In this document: in pieces, positions 1-11,330 of the stretch
How the letters are laid out: each line of letters begins with the position of its first letter
Numbering within the stretch: position 1 is the first letter of the stretch
NCBI RefSeq assembly: GCF_021155765.1
Contig: NC_060110.1
Coordinates: forward strand, 6,819,501 to 6,883,500
DNA length: 64,000 bases
Reading direction: 5' to 3'
Origin: Diprion similis
Lineage: Eukaryota > Arthropoda > Insecta > Hymenoptera > Diprionidae
Notes under the pieces: model-generated
Databases searched by the model: none
Told to the model about the DNA's origin: nothing
The model's input: the letters and a program-made list of their open reading frames with translations, nothing else
Made by a program: the position numbers and the translations under genes

Positions 1-4
1 TCAG

Positions 5-121
5 TATTTAGTTGACAGGCATTGTCGCAGGGATTTCAATGGGTGTTACAACAATAAGCTATTGACGAAAAGCGGGGCCACGCGGTTCCTCGGACCCGAG
101 GGGCTCAATCTGCCCCTTCCT
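5..121 (+). CDS. possible internal coding exon at window edge (unidentified)
   Basis: The window opens with TCAG, which could be a splice acceptor. It is followed by 117 bases open in one frame (39 codons, phase 0 at both ends) and then by a good donor, CCT|GTGAGT, at 121/122. The peptide begins YLVDRHCRRDFNGCYNN and ends near GPEGLNLPLP, with two cysteines. I do not recognise the family, and there is no partner exon in the window on this strand before the next gene. The block is more GC-rich than its surroundings, which is why I list it. It could equally be a noncoding exon or chance. Low confidence. Confidence 0.22.
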
Positions 122-3100
122 GTGAGTGTAGACACATACACACACACACGCATATATATATACGCACGCCCTACACGCGCAATGCATGCTGGGATGCAGT
201 TGCAGAGCTTTGCTGGCGATATTACGCAAGGGTCTCTTCCCCTCTCTCTTTTTCCGCCGCTTTCAAGTATGCACGGAAAAGGGGAAGTTTAGAGGATAAG
301 CTTGCTTGACTGTACTTTTCACGCCCCTGTCTCATAATAGAGTAACATGAGAGATGAGAGAACTTACATCGTTCGGTTTATTGTCGGTCGGTGGCTACAT
401 AATAATTTGCGAATTTAAGAGAGGGGGCTCGATTTCTGGCACTACGCTGCGTGACTTTCCGTTAGATTTTTCTTACGCTTAATTGCCGTTCCCGCTTCGT
501 ATTTTCTTTTTTTTTCAATTCTTTTCGATAATTTCATTGTAATTGTATAACTCTAAGTTTTTTTTTTTATGAATTTTTCATCTTTAAACCACAACGAAAT
601 TGTATAACAGCCTTTATTTATCGATATAATATCATTTCAATAAGTATTATATGATATACATCATAATTTAAGTTGAATACATATTATTATTACATATGTG
701 TATAATAATATAACATTAAACCATATCATTGATCGTTTATCTTCCAATATTATATAGTATGTTTATTATTACAATAGTGATATTTGGATTTTAATGTTAT
801 ATATATATATATATATATATATTGACGCCTATGCATTGAAATAATTAATAATCTTACTACAGGCAATATACTGCATAGAATACGCCTCAGTTTGACATGG
901 GTGTCAATGTATTTGATTCTATTTTTCTATCTATTTTCATTTCTTAGCCACACTTTTTGTGATATACTAAGAAGTTTGATATGAATTTATTGACATTAAA
1001 ATGTATAGTGCTTTTATAATAATTATATTATTTCATAGTTGTTTATCCGTCTTTTTCTTTTCCTAAGTTTTCACTTCTTTTTTCAGCTGTGCGGGGCCAC
1101 GTAATCACAAATTGACAATATTTAATTGATGAATTAATCGATTAATTGTATAATTTTGAATATATAATATACACGATATGCTATGGCATGATTTTTCATG
1201 CAATATATTCAAATTATATAATGTATATTTACACACGATAGTAGTATATTTATATGTACTGTATATATTTTGTTTTTAATATGCACTTGGAAGACAGAGT
1301 TTTATATATCATTAATAATCTTTCCCTATATATACGTTTACATTGTATTGTATATATTTTTAACATACAATAATAATATGCCTTTCTTCTCTAATATTCT
1401 CACACATGTTTTATCTTTTCTTTTTTCTACCCTCACACGATAGTTTTCTCAACCTCCTCACGGGTCAGACTTGTCCCTTAATTTTATTCGGCCCACGCAA
1501 TTCGTCAATATTATATAACGATTTTTATCTTCTTGTTCGTTCGTTCGTTCGTTTTAGCTAATTGTACACATAGTTTTACTTTGTGGTATTTATTCGATAC
1601 AAAAATAAATTAGAAATGCACAGTATAATATATTTTGGTAAGATTATACGGATTGGAAAACGAACGATGATTCCGTTCTAGAAGACTGATTCTACAAGAA
1701 TAATATTCTGATATCAAGCTCACCGATATTCTGCTCTTTTCATGCTCCGCGCAAACCTGGACTACCACATTTCCGTTCCCCTCTTGTTTAGACATTTTAT
1801 AGGTTCCTACATAATATAATCATACTGTCTTATCTAATAAAGAGCGTAAATCGAGATAGCAATACACCGGATTATGTCAATATGACGAAATATGTATAAT
1901 ATTATATTTAATGCATTATATCTATGGTATCCTTAACGGTAGTCTTCCTAGCTCATACCTGTTTAGAAGATCAAAAAAGAATTAGTACATGCTCACTGGG
2001 GTGGTCATTGAATGGAAGATCATATTGGATGGTCATAAATCGTCTCCAAATGCAGAAAAAATTGCTCTTTTATTTTTTCAGAATTTTATTCTCAACCCTT
2101 AGTCTCCCTGTAGATCGTATATGCCACAAGAGTCGTGAGTGTTTTAATTTAGTTAGATTGTTTTTTAATCACTTTTCAAGCTACATAACGTTTATAATCT
2201 TTTTAATCTTCGTTGAATTTCGAATCGTCGTTTCTAATGCTCAAGAATTAAGTACAAAAAAGGCCAACAGCAAGACTCAAGGGTCGAAATAAAAATCTGA
2301 AAATATTAGAGACTTGTTTTTTTGTTATATTTAAAGCCGATCAACGAGCATCCAACATAGAAATTCCAAAAAACCATACAACGACCGCCTTAATGCTCAT
2401 AGTTATACGTAAAAAGTACTCAGTATACGATTAATCGAAAAACGCGATCTAATGGCGAAAAAAACATTCAAAGGACTTCCCAATTCCATTAACGATCTAA
2501 GCTTTTACATGTATGAAGCAGCAAGAATACAGCTTATGAGCATCGATGATTGACAAAACAGGAAAGATACGTTTTTGTAAATATAACAAGTGATATGCTC
2601 ATTACTCATGACGGACAAAGAAAAATTCATGAACCCTTTTAGGGTTTGAAAATCAGAGGAATAAATAATATGTCCCGTATTTGAATACATGAGCTAATGT
2701 ACGTCCCTAATAATTAATTGCAGCTGCCTAAAGAGGGCGTATCGATATTTAGAAACTCGAGAATATTAAGAATATCATCGTAGAATAATCATTTTACTTC
2801 CAGCAGGTAAATCGCCCAGTCTAAACGGGCATATTAAATAATCTTGCTTCCGCAAAAGATAATTATATCTGCACGTCAAACCTGCACGCATAAATCTTAT
2901 TAATACTACTTTACGTCAAAATGTGTAAATGAAAGATGCGAAAGAATTTCGGCTACACACATATTGTGCATAAAACCGACATATGATATTTACACAAGTG
3001 TGCAATGATATGCTGTTTATCCAAAATCATTACTACGACACATTTAATTTCGGGCGAGCTAATTTGTTGGTGATACTTTTGCTATTATGTATCTGTTGAA

Positions 3101-3762
3101 CGACACATTAAGACAACGGATCGCCAGGGTACCGAAGAAAACCACTTCGCAAGCTTCAAAATATTCCACCACATGAACTTTTGAACTGACAGAAAAATCT
3201 GAACTGCATCAAAATTTTTACTACTACTATCAAGCCTGTACTTTTAGCGTCGTTCAAAATTGCGCGTTGCAAACTTTCAAATGGTACTGCAGATTATTAT
3301 CAATGTAAGATTATGTGACATAATAATTTCTTGAATTTACTTTCTGTCTAAAACAATCCTGTACCAAGACTGCTGGATTTGGATATCACATATCCGTCCA
3401 CCACTTGATTTCAAAGCAATTTTATCGAAGACTAAAGATCGAAAGGGGGTAACCGACAAAAAAAACTAGGATTACTACCGTAAAGGCAAATAAAAGCCTT
3501 TTTAGTTTTCTGTTTTCTACGCCCCTTTGACCATTAGTTCTAAAATTATATTCACGACAGTTCGATTTTTGAATAAGAGAAACATTTTCCTAATTAAACA
3601 CGCAAGGTAATTTCAAGCACTCTGGCAAAATCCGTCGTTATCATATAGCGATCATATTTTACGTGTATATATAATGTGCCATTTAAAAACGAATTAATCG
3701 ACCGTTTCGGCGGCCAAATCTTCTTCTTTAGCGTTACGTAAGTTACAGAGAGCATTGCAATT
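122..3762. other. AT-rich stretch without a recognised gene
   Basis: After the possible exon at the edge the sequence drops to high AT content, with short AT repeats (for example an alternating AT run near 799-822) and a GTTC tetranucleotide run near 1535-1555. Short ORFs occur, up to 122 codons at 1924-2292 on the plus strand, but none has splice context or a recognisable motif. The right end is probably the 3' flank and 3' UTR of the LAMP-family gene on the minus strand; no clear polyadenylation signal was assigned. Confidence 0.5.
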
Positions 3763-6700
3763 TTACTCCATCGTGTCGTACTGGACCTTCTTCACCTTGA
3801 AGTATCGGTAAGCCGCGTAGCCGGTTATCGTCAAAAGAACGGCAGCCGCCAGGGTTGAACCGACCGCAACTGGAGCGGTTTCGTCGCGTGTAGCGCGCTC
3901 GGGTTTGCACCAAAATTCCGTGGCGAAGGTGTTGCTTTTGAACTTGAAGGGCTGAAGCTTCATTTCCCTGAGAATGAAAAAGCATTCGATTTATAACATT
4001 GGCACCCAAAACAAGCGGCTGTAACAAAGACTAGACCTATGAATTCTTATGTATTTTGACGTACTGAATCCAAATCTGGGGTAAAACTGATTTTACGCAC
4101 ACCAATTTTTTTAAATTGTTTTTCTATTTTTAAATATCAAAAAACCACCCTTGAAAACAAAAAAAATTCATTACGTAAGGGATCAGCACTAGGAAACCGA
4201 CTGAAAATTACTACAAGACCCAATCTATATATATATTTTGATACGCTGAAGCCGAATTTGGATTCACCACACTAGTGTAGGGTGGTTTGTTATTTTTTTT
4301 TAAATGTATGTCTTAGAAGATTTCTTATCGCGGAATCGGCATCAGTGCATCAAAATACATAGACATTAGATGTTACAGTCATTTTCAGGCGGTTTTTTAA
4401 TGGTGGTCCCCTTTATAGGGAATTTTACATTTTTAAGGGTGGTTTTTTTGACGTTGAAAAAAAAATATGTGTGTAGAATCATTTTTAACCCCGGATTCGG
4501 ATTCGGATTCGGATTCAGCATGTCAAAATACATAAGAAATCTTCCTTTCTTTTTCGGAAAAAGGTTGGTTGGTCCGTCGACGGAAGAATTAAAGCGGTGC
4601 CCCTGGGTAAATTTTCCTGACCAGTACTCGGCGGGTAAGTGAGCCTGAATAGGCCGGTTATGAGAAAACCGTGTTAGTAATCCGGTAGCTTCTTTATCGG
4701 CGGGAGCCGTTTAACACGCAATCCCGTAAGAAACACACGAAACCCTATTAGGGTAACCGCGACTTTAACACTCTTTAGTCAACCGTTGGTCGAAACTCAA
4801 AACTTTTTGTCAATTTCTTCAAGAGATAATTGTATTCCTAGGACTGCAAGGGTATCTTAAAAAGTATGAAAATAGAAGATATTGGAATTGTAAACAAGAG
4901 ATCAGATGTCGCTTATTGATTTCAAATTACTTCAAAGTGTTTAAAATCATTGTACTGTAACTCATTCTATTCAAAACTCTTCTTTACAACGTCGCTGAAG
5001 TATTTTTTTTTTATTTTTTTATTTTTTTATTCAAGCAGTCAACTACCACATTTTCATGATTATTAAATTTGTACTTAATAAAAAACCTAATTACTTCATG
5101 AAAAAATAATTTCAGATAATTTTGAGATGAACCATTCAAAATCGAAATCAATCCTGATCCGTGAAAATTGTGTGCACAACACGATTTTGGAATTATGAAA
5201 ACAAAACGCTGATTTAATATTTCCTAAATTATTAACTGAACTTCCTTCACGCGTAAAACGATGATTTTTTTCATGACAAAGAAAATTTCGTTCAAGACAG
5301 TTCAGTAAAGTAACTTCAGTTTCATTGTTCGAATCTTGAATTCCATATTTTTTTGCTTTATTATCGGTAGACGAATTAACCGTAATTATTCGTACATTAA
5401 TCGTGAATGAAAAAACTCACCTGAGGAGTACAGTTGCATGAGTTTTTCCATCTGTCAGAGGAATTTCCTTCTCATTGCAAGCATACGATTTTCCAACCGG
5501 AGTTGGGAAAAACATGGTACTGTGTTTTCTTCCGGTGCTTAATCGTACAGTTTTATCTACGGAGAAGCGAACAAAAGATTGTGTTTATTAATTGCATCAC
5601 CAAGAGTTCGGCCATCAGCAAATAAGTCCATTAATTAATATATTGATTTACTGAAAAATCACAGTTTAGGAATGACTTTAAGAATTTCTAGAGATTGTTA
5701 GTTGAAACAATGAATTAAAAATTGCGGATTCGTATACCAAGAACGGTATGTTAGAATAAGTTTACTTAACGGAGCTAAGTGCCCTGAAAAATTATAATTA
5801 CGTTTCACACTAATCCACGCAAATGGCCAAGGACAGGCAGGGGAAAGGAAAATATTGAGGCGAGTTAAGGCTTATCAACTCACTTGGCTGATCGATCATC
5901 TCGAAATGGCGGTCGCTAGAATTGTATGTCAATTCAATTTTGTCGACGTACCATCCCTCGCCCCCGGGTGACTGTAATTGAAATTTGAACGGTTTATTTA
6001 CTTGTTTAATTATTTCGTTATATAGTTCTAATAGTCTCGTTTACTATTATCATTACGAAAGCTGTGCGGAAAGGCATACGAGTGAGTATGAACAGTGAGA
6101 AAAAGTAGAAAATGTAAAGAGACCGATATAATCGGATACAGGTTCTGCGTTAATTCTTGTGAAGCATCGAAACTCACCCTGGCGAAACTCCAGAAGAGAA
6201 CGAAGACCTTCCACTTCAATGACAACGTGGCTGAGTTGTCGTTGGCACAATTACCCGTAACCGTTGCGTCGTTTGGTACATAAATATCAGCTTCCTGAAA
6301 ATAAAATTTTCAATTTTTAGTGTTTAGATTTTTTAAAAGTTTTTTTTCTAACATCAATGAGATTATACTGATTGTGAATGAGAAGTTCGAGACTTTAGAT
6401 TTTTGGGTTTTGACATTTGCTGCAAGTACTTGTAATATCTGAAAAATACCCCCTGAAAGTTTTTAGTTAATTTGACAAAAGTTGACAGAATTATGGGCAT
6501 TCAAGGATCACTCTTTCTATATATATAAACAATCTATTATGAATGAAAACCATTAAGATCTACTCGGATTAGTAAGTGCAAAAGGAACAATATTACTTTG
6601 CTGGTGGAAAATCTGTGTAATTCTGCGGTACAAGTTGATAAATGAGGAGTGTTATTTAAATGTAAGTTAAGCTTAAAACTAGTTAACCGCGTTTTTCCGA

Positions 6701-9700
6701 AACCATGATTTAAAAATAAACGACCAAAATGTCTCAAAAACTACAGCGTCAATTAACTTCAAATTTTGCAGCCTTGTTGCGTATATAAATGAAAAAAAAA
6801 ATAAGAATAAAAACTAGTTATTAATTTAATTAATTTAATATTATTAATTTTTTTACCTTCACAAAGAGTATAGTTATGGGTCAAACGTGAAAATGAATGT
6901 TTTAGCTGCAAGCCGAAAATCCGAATTGAACTTATGGTGAACTTGAAAAATTCACCCTAAATAGTTAATTGTACCACATTTTCTCATAATTTCATTTTAC
7001 CAGAATTTTTTCCAAGTAACTATTATGACGAGTGATATTTTTCACAGTGTATACAATTGATCTTTCTGTACCATTATTTGCCGAATTGCTATTCCATATT
7101 TATCTAATACATACCGTAATAGTAAGCTTACCCGTTCTTCGCCGACTTTCGTCTTGTATTTGACGGTGATCAGAGCGTCGACTTGGAGAAGAATGCAAGC
7201 CTGTCCGTTACTTCCGTTGACGCGATATAAAGGCTGCTCTGCAGAAGATGATGGAGAAGACATCGTGCTCGTTGTCGATGTCGTCGTTGTCGTTTTAAGC
7301 TCCGTATTGAGAATCTGCTATCAAACATTTTATTACATATATCGCAGCCTACGATAGATGAGATAAAATCAAGCAACCAAAAATAGATTGATTCAGAGAA
7401 ACCGTTATGCGAAATGCTGTTTCGACTAATATTTTCGTAAATCCTGAAATGATCTGTTTGTTTCGTGAAAATTGTTTCCAACAGTGCAGTGCAGCGAAAA
7501 TAAAAAAATTGTCTGCGTTCTTCGGGTAGAATTTCATTCGAAGTAAGACACGTGATTGGCTTAGTGCATACAAAATACGTTGACATTGGTTCTAAAATTG
7601 AATGGGCATCATTTTATATTAGAATATAATTATGAAGGCTTTGATGAATCTAATGTGTACAGGGTTTCTCGGTGTCCTCGATCTCTTGGTAAAAAAAAAG
7701 CTTTTATTTGCGTTTCGGTCCTAGTGGGTATGTATCTTTGATGTATCCAATCATTGGCGCACAGAAGACAGAGTTAATTATTGAGATCAATTGAATAAAC
7801 AAATATATATCGTATTTGTGTATATGTTGAGATCTACATATGCATGACGCACATAGGCTAATTCACATCTCTCCTTAATTATGCTTTGCTGTTCTCTAGT
7901 TAGACTAATATAACATGTCGTGTAGAGGATTAACTGAAAGCGTTGATCACGTACCGCGAAAATCCATTACAGTAATTACACTCGTATATTATTAATTATT
8001 CAACCGTGGGTCAGAAAGCGCTGATGCTCTCGGGTGTGTAGTGTACAGGTATAATAGATATAACGCGGCTTGAATTCTCGAGGAATTAAAATCACTACGC
8101 CATGTATTTTTTTCCATTTATCGCAAACTATGAGGAACAGAAGCATATTCAATTTCTAGACTAAATCATGCTTAAGTTCAAATGAGGGATTTTATGATGG
8201 TGAAATTATAGATGCTTGTAAGATAATTAGCCTGAATTTGCGACAACAAATAGAAAATAAAAACCGAGATTGAAGATTTTTAAGGGTGTATCTCTTCTCT
8301 AGTCTGCTCTACATATACAAAATGAATTCCCAACGCCTCCGCGCTTGCCAAGGTGAGTACCGACATAAATTTAGTCTCCAAAATTTTGACAGCTAACGCT
8401 GGCAGTTACACTCAACACCAAGAACTGTAAAAAATTTTCAAGTCACGTACACCGCGGCGAACTGTCGTCTAAATTTATGACGGTTGGTCGCCCTGGTAAA
8501 CAGTCGCTTCTAGATCGTAACGCATGCGCATTACGTTTGAGCAGACGACGGAACGTGCGGTCGTTAGGAACACGTTAGAAATCATTCTGTATAAGACTAC
8601 GGTTTTCTATCTCTGCCGTGTTTGTCCTCCAGAATTACTGAACCGATTTTGACTATTTTTTTCCGTGGATAGCTACAACGTCTGGCCAGATTTTAGACTA
8701 TATCTGGCTACAATCAGATCAATATTTTTTGAGATACAACATTATTTATAAGCCAATTCGAATCCCGATCACACGCTTATGCAAACGTTGACTAAACTCT
8801 TGCAGATGGAAGAAAGTTATGTCCTAGAGTTGTCAAGCTTTCGATGAGCTCTACAAAAAAGTCCGGGAGAGCATAGGCTTATGTCACATATATGCATGCG
8901 TGATTTGTCCCTATCGTCACCTTGTAATCGACAATAATTTGTCCGCACCTACGTGCGTGATGTAGGGAATAACAAGGCTTGATTATACTCACCAAGGGTA
9001 TCCTAGGCCTCTGGGTAGCCATGTCAACGATTATTCTAACGGGTCGGGATGTCGTAAAGTAGCTGTCCAGTTCTTGGGTTGCTTGGGGCGCCGGTCCACT
9101 CAGGACTGTCCCCAGAATACACCCTGTTCAATTTAATTCCACGCGTTCAATTGCGAGTATCATACATTCACTCGCTTTTATCCTTGTACATAAGTCAAAG
9201 CAAGTTTGATTATATCGCGGTTCAAAGTTAAAGCTCAATCCTTTATCTGAATTTCCTGATTCTCATATGTTAATTTAAGACTAGGTAATCAATGGCACAC
9301 GTATTTCAAATCTGGGGAATAACTAATTATATATTCATCACACTTTAAAATTAAAAGAAGCCAAGTTTACTTTAGAATAAATCCTTATAGCCTGTGAGAA
9401 TGACGTTATTTTTAGATTCTAAATTGCAGATGAGATGAAAATAAAAGTTATCCTTCACAAATGGAATTCATCAATTATTACAGTTTTAAGGCAGAAGTCT
9501 TCATACCTTGAACTCTTAATTTCGGTTGAAACATATTGTATTATAGAGGTATGTGCACGTAAAATATAACCGAGAGTTGGTATGTTTGTGTGTGTGTGTG
9601 ACAAGGATTACCTAATCAAATTATTATGCATGTATTCTAATTGTGAGACAAGATTCGTTTCGTCCAACGCTAGATGGAGGCAATTTAGCAATTGACTCGT

Positions 9701-10844
9701 CCTCTATGATAAGTTATGAAAGTGTCCGAAGGATTTCTCACATTGTACGCGAGTTGAAGGTATCGACAGACAGATCAGAATTGATCATTCAGTGTTTCGA
9801 TTCAAGGATGTTTTATTCTGAACAATTGAATGCATATAGATAATTTCTAAAAACAGACAAAAGAACGTCATTGGCAGTGAATTAAATGAATTGATCTGAA
9901 ACTTCGATCAGATTATTAGAACATCTCGAGTTTTTTGCCTAGACGATACATCAAGCAATGGAACGCAAATAACGTTTCCGACAAACGTTGACTTTCACCT
10001 GATGTTGGAACAGAACGAGAGTTCGCATCCAGTATTTTCAAACGTTAATTACACCCCCCTCAGAAATAAATAATAACAAAATTGTCCTCATTTTACGTAT
10101 TGAATTGCATATTTTCTTATTATGCCTAACGCGCGATTTCGAGTTAAGGATATTATAATGTTCGGTATAATCAGGCATGTACACATATATGTATTTCTCG
10201 CGAAAAGCAACAGCTGCGTTTCAACGTCAGCAGATTGAGTGATTACAGCAAAGAGCACGAAGGGGTCACGTACACAACTCGTTCGCCAGTAGTTGAACTC
10301 CGTCTACGCAGACTATACAAAACCCTAAATTACCGAGAGGGCCGTAAGACAGATGAGCAAAACCTTGCACCGTTCCAATAAAAAACAACAGATACAAATT
10401 ACCGATTGCAGAAAATGTGCGAAATATTTCCAACAAATGCCACACTGAATTCAAACGTGATAAAAATCAAAATAATACTAATTGCAGAATCTTTCCTGTG
10501 TTACAAATATCACGTCATCCGTTCCTGCTTAAACTCGTGCCACCAATGATCCAATGATCGGATGTAGCATGAGAAACGTGTATAAAAATGCAGTCAACCG
10601 TATCGAAATTTCCATATTAATAATACAGATCGTGGTCCACATTAATATCAGACTTCTCTCAACTCAAACTTGTAAATTATCGCTATTATCAATGCTATCA
10701 TTGTCGCAGATAATACAAGGGTGAAAAGATCGGTTACTCACACAGGGGTAAGATAACTCTTGCGAGTGCTATTGGGGCACGGTGTTGATGATGGTGATGG
10801 GACCGCTGTAGGAATCCGGTTGCAGTCCAAGGTGTGCGAGCCAT
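3763..10844 (-). CDS. LAMP-family lysosome-associated membrane glycoprotein (LAMP5/LAMP1-like), complete
   Basis: Seven coding exons join in phase into 320 residues: 10844-10742, 9123-8993, 7314-7132, 6294-6178, 5971-5884, 5556-5421 and 3967-3763. All have GT/AG borders. The start ATG at 10844 has a good context (CACAATGG). A hydrophobic stretch around residues 27-45 would be the signal sequence. A Thr/Ser linker (about 83-100) leads into one LAMP luminal domain with the four expected cysteines, in the contexts GQACILL, TGNCAND, KSYACNE and EFWCKPE. A single transmembrane helix spans about 285-306. The short cytosolic tail ends QYDTME, containing a YxxPhi sorting signal typical of lysosome or endosome targeting. 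The stretch from the Cys-2 region through GKSYAC resembles LAMP5 (BAD-LAMP) slightly more than LAMP1 by eye, so I give no symbol. Introns carry foldback repeats. Confidence 0.88.
4035..4550. repeat. foldback (inverted) repeat in LAMP intron 6
   Basis: Two arms of roughly 110 bases face each other inside the intron at 3968-5420. The left arm (about 4035-4160) contains CTTATGTATTTTGACGTACT and a later AAAAAACCACCCTT. The right arm (about 4400-4550) read on the other strand has CTTATGTATTTTGACATGCT and AAAAAAACCACCCTT at matching spacing. The right arm also holds four GGATTC hexamers in tandem (about 4493-4516). The arrangement fits a MITE or foldback element; no coding capacity is present. Confidence 0.6.
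8354..8490. repeat. short inverted-repeat element in LAMP intron 2
   Basis: ACCGACATAAATTTAGTC near 8358 is answered about 110 bases later by an inverted copy, GTCTAAATTTATGACGGT (about 8467-8484). Arms match at about 15 of 18 positions. This looks like the two termini of a roughly 130-base nonautonomous element. No target-site duplication was established. Confidence 0.4.
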
Positions 10845-11330
10845 TGTGATTCGGTCAATGTATCAAAATTACGTGTTGAATATGCAGCGTCGGAAACGAA
10901 GCGATAGAAAAATACGTGTGCGATATGGACGGCGGTGTATCGCGACGTCTCGAGGTTCGCCGACGTTATGAAAGAGAGAGAACTGAGCTAACTTCCCCAC
11001 GATCAATAGGGGTGCCTTTCAGCATGCGCTGCAGCGTCGGCATGTATCCTGGTAGTAGAGAAGGCAAGGTGGATACGTGCAGAGTAGGCGAGAGGCCTCG
11101 CACCCTCGGCTTCATCTACATGTCAGCATATTCCTACATCAGTGACGCACACCACCGAACAGCTTTCAGCCTAGCTTCTTTTTTTTTTCACCATCAGAGC
11201 CGCCCCCGACGGTCTTCATTCACGAGTGTACGCAGCGTACGTCACGAGGGCGTAGGTGGATGGAAATTCATCGACGCTTTCCCCGAAGGTGACGACTTTG
11301 TGTACATACATTCGTGTTGCCGTTAAACCT
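10845..11330 (-). promoter_or_regulatory. probable 5' UTR and promoter region of the LAMP-family gene
   Basis: The block directly upstream of the start codon is distinctly richer in GC and CpG than the flanking DNA. It holds no recognisable exon, although a 136-codon plus-strand ORF (10916-11326) runs through it. Position and composition suggest the minus-strand promoter and 5' UTR. No TATA box or start site can be placed with confidence. Confidence 0.35.

Noticed and set aside
8690-8770. TTCGAATCCC resembling a tRNA B box
   Set aside because: No acceptor stem, anticodon arm or A box can be paired around it.
10266-10454. Minus-strand ORF with a signal-peptide-like segment, considered as LAMP exon 1
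   Set aside because: Its donor is poor and phase uncertain; the exon at 10742-10844 joins exactly in phase (Leu-Trp-Cys) with strong splice sites.
10916-11326. 136-codon plus-strand ORF opposite the LAMP promoter
   Set aside because: Sits in GC-rich promoter sequence where stops are rare; no domain and no splice context.
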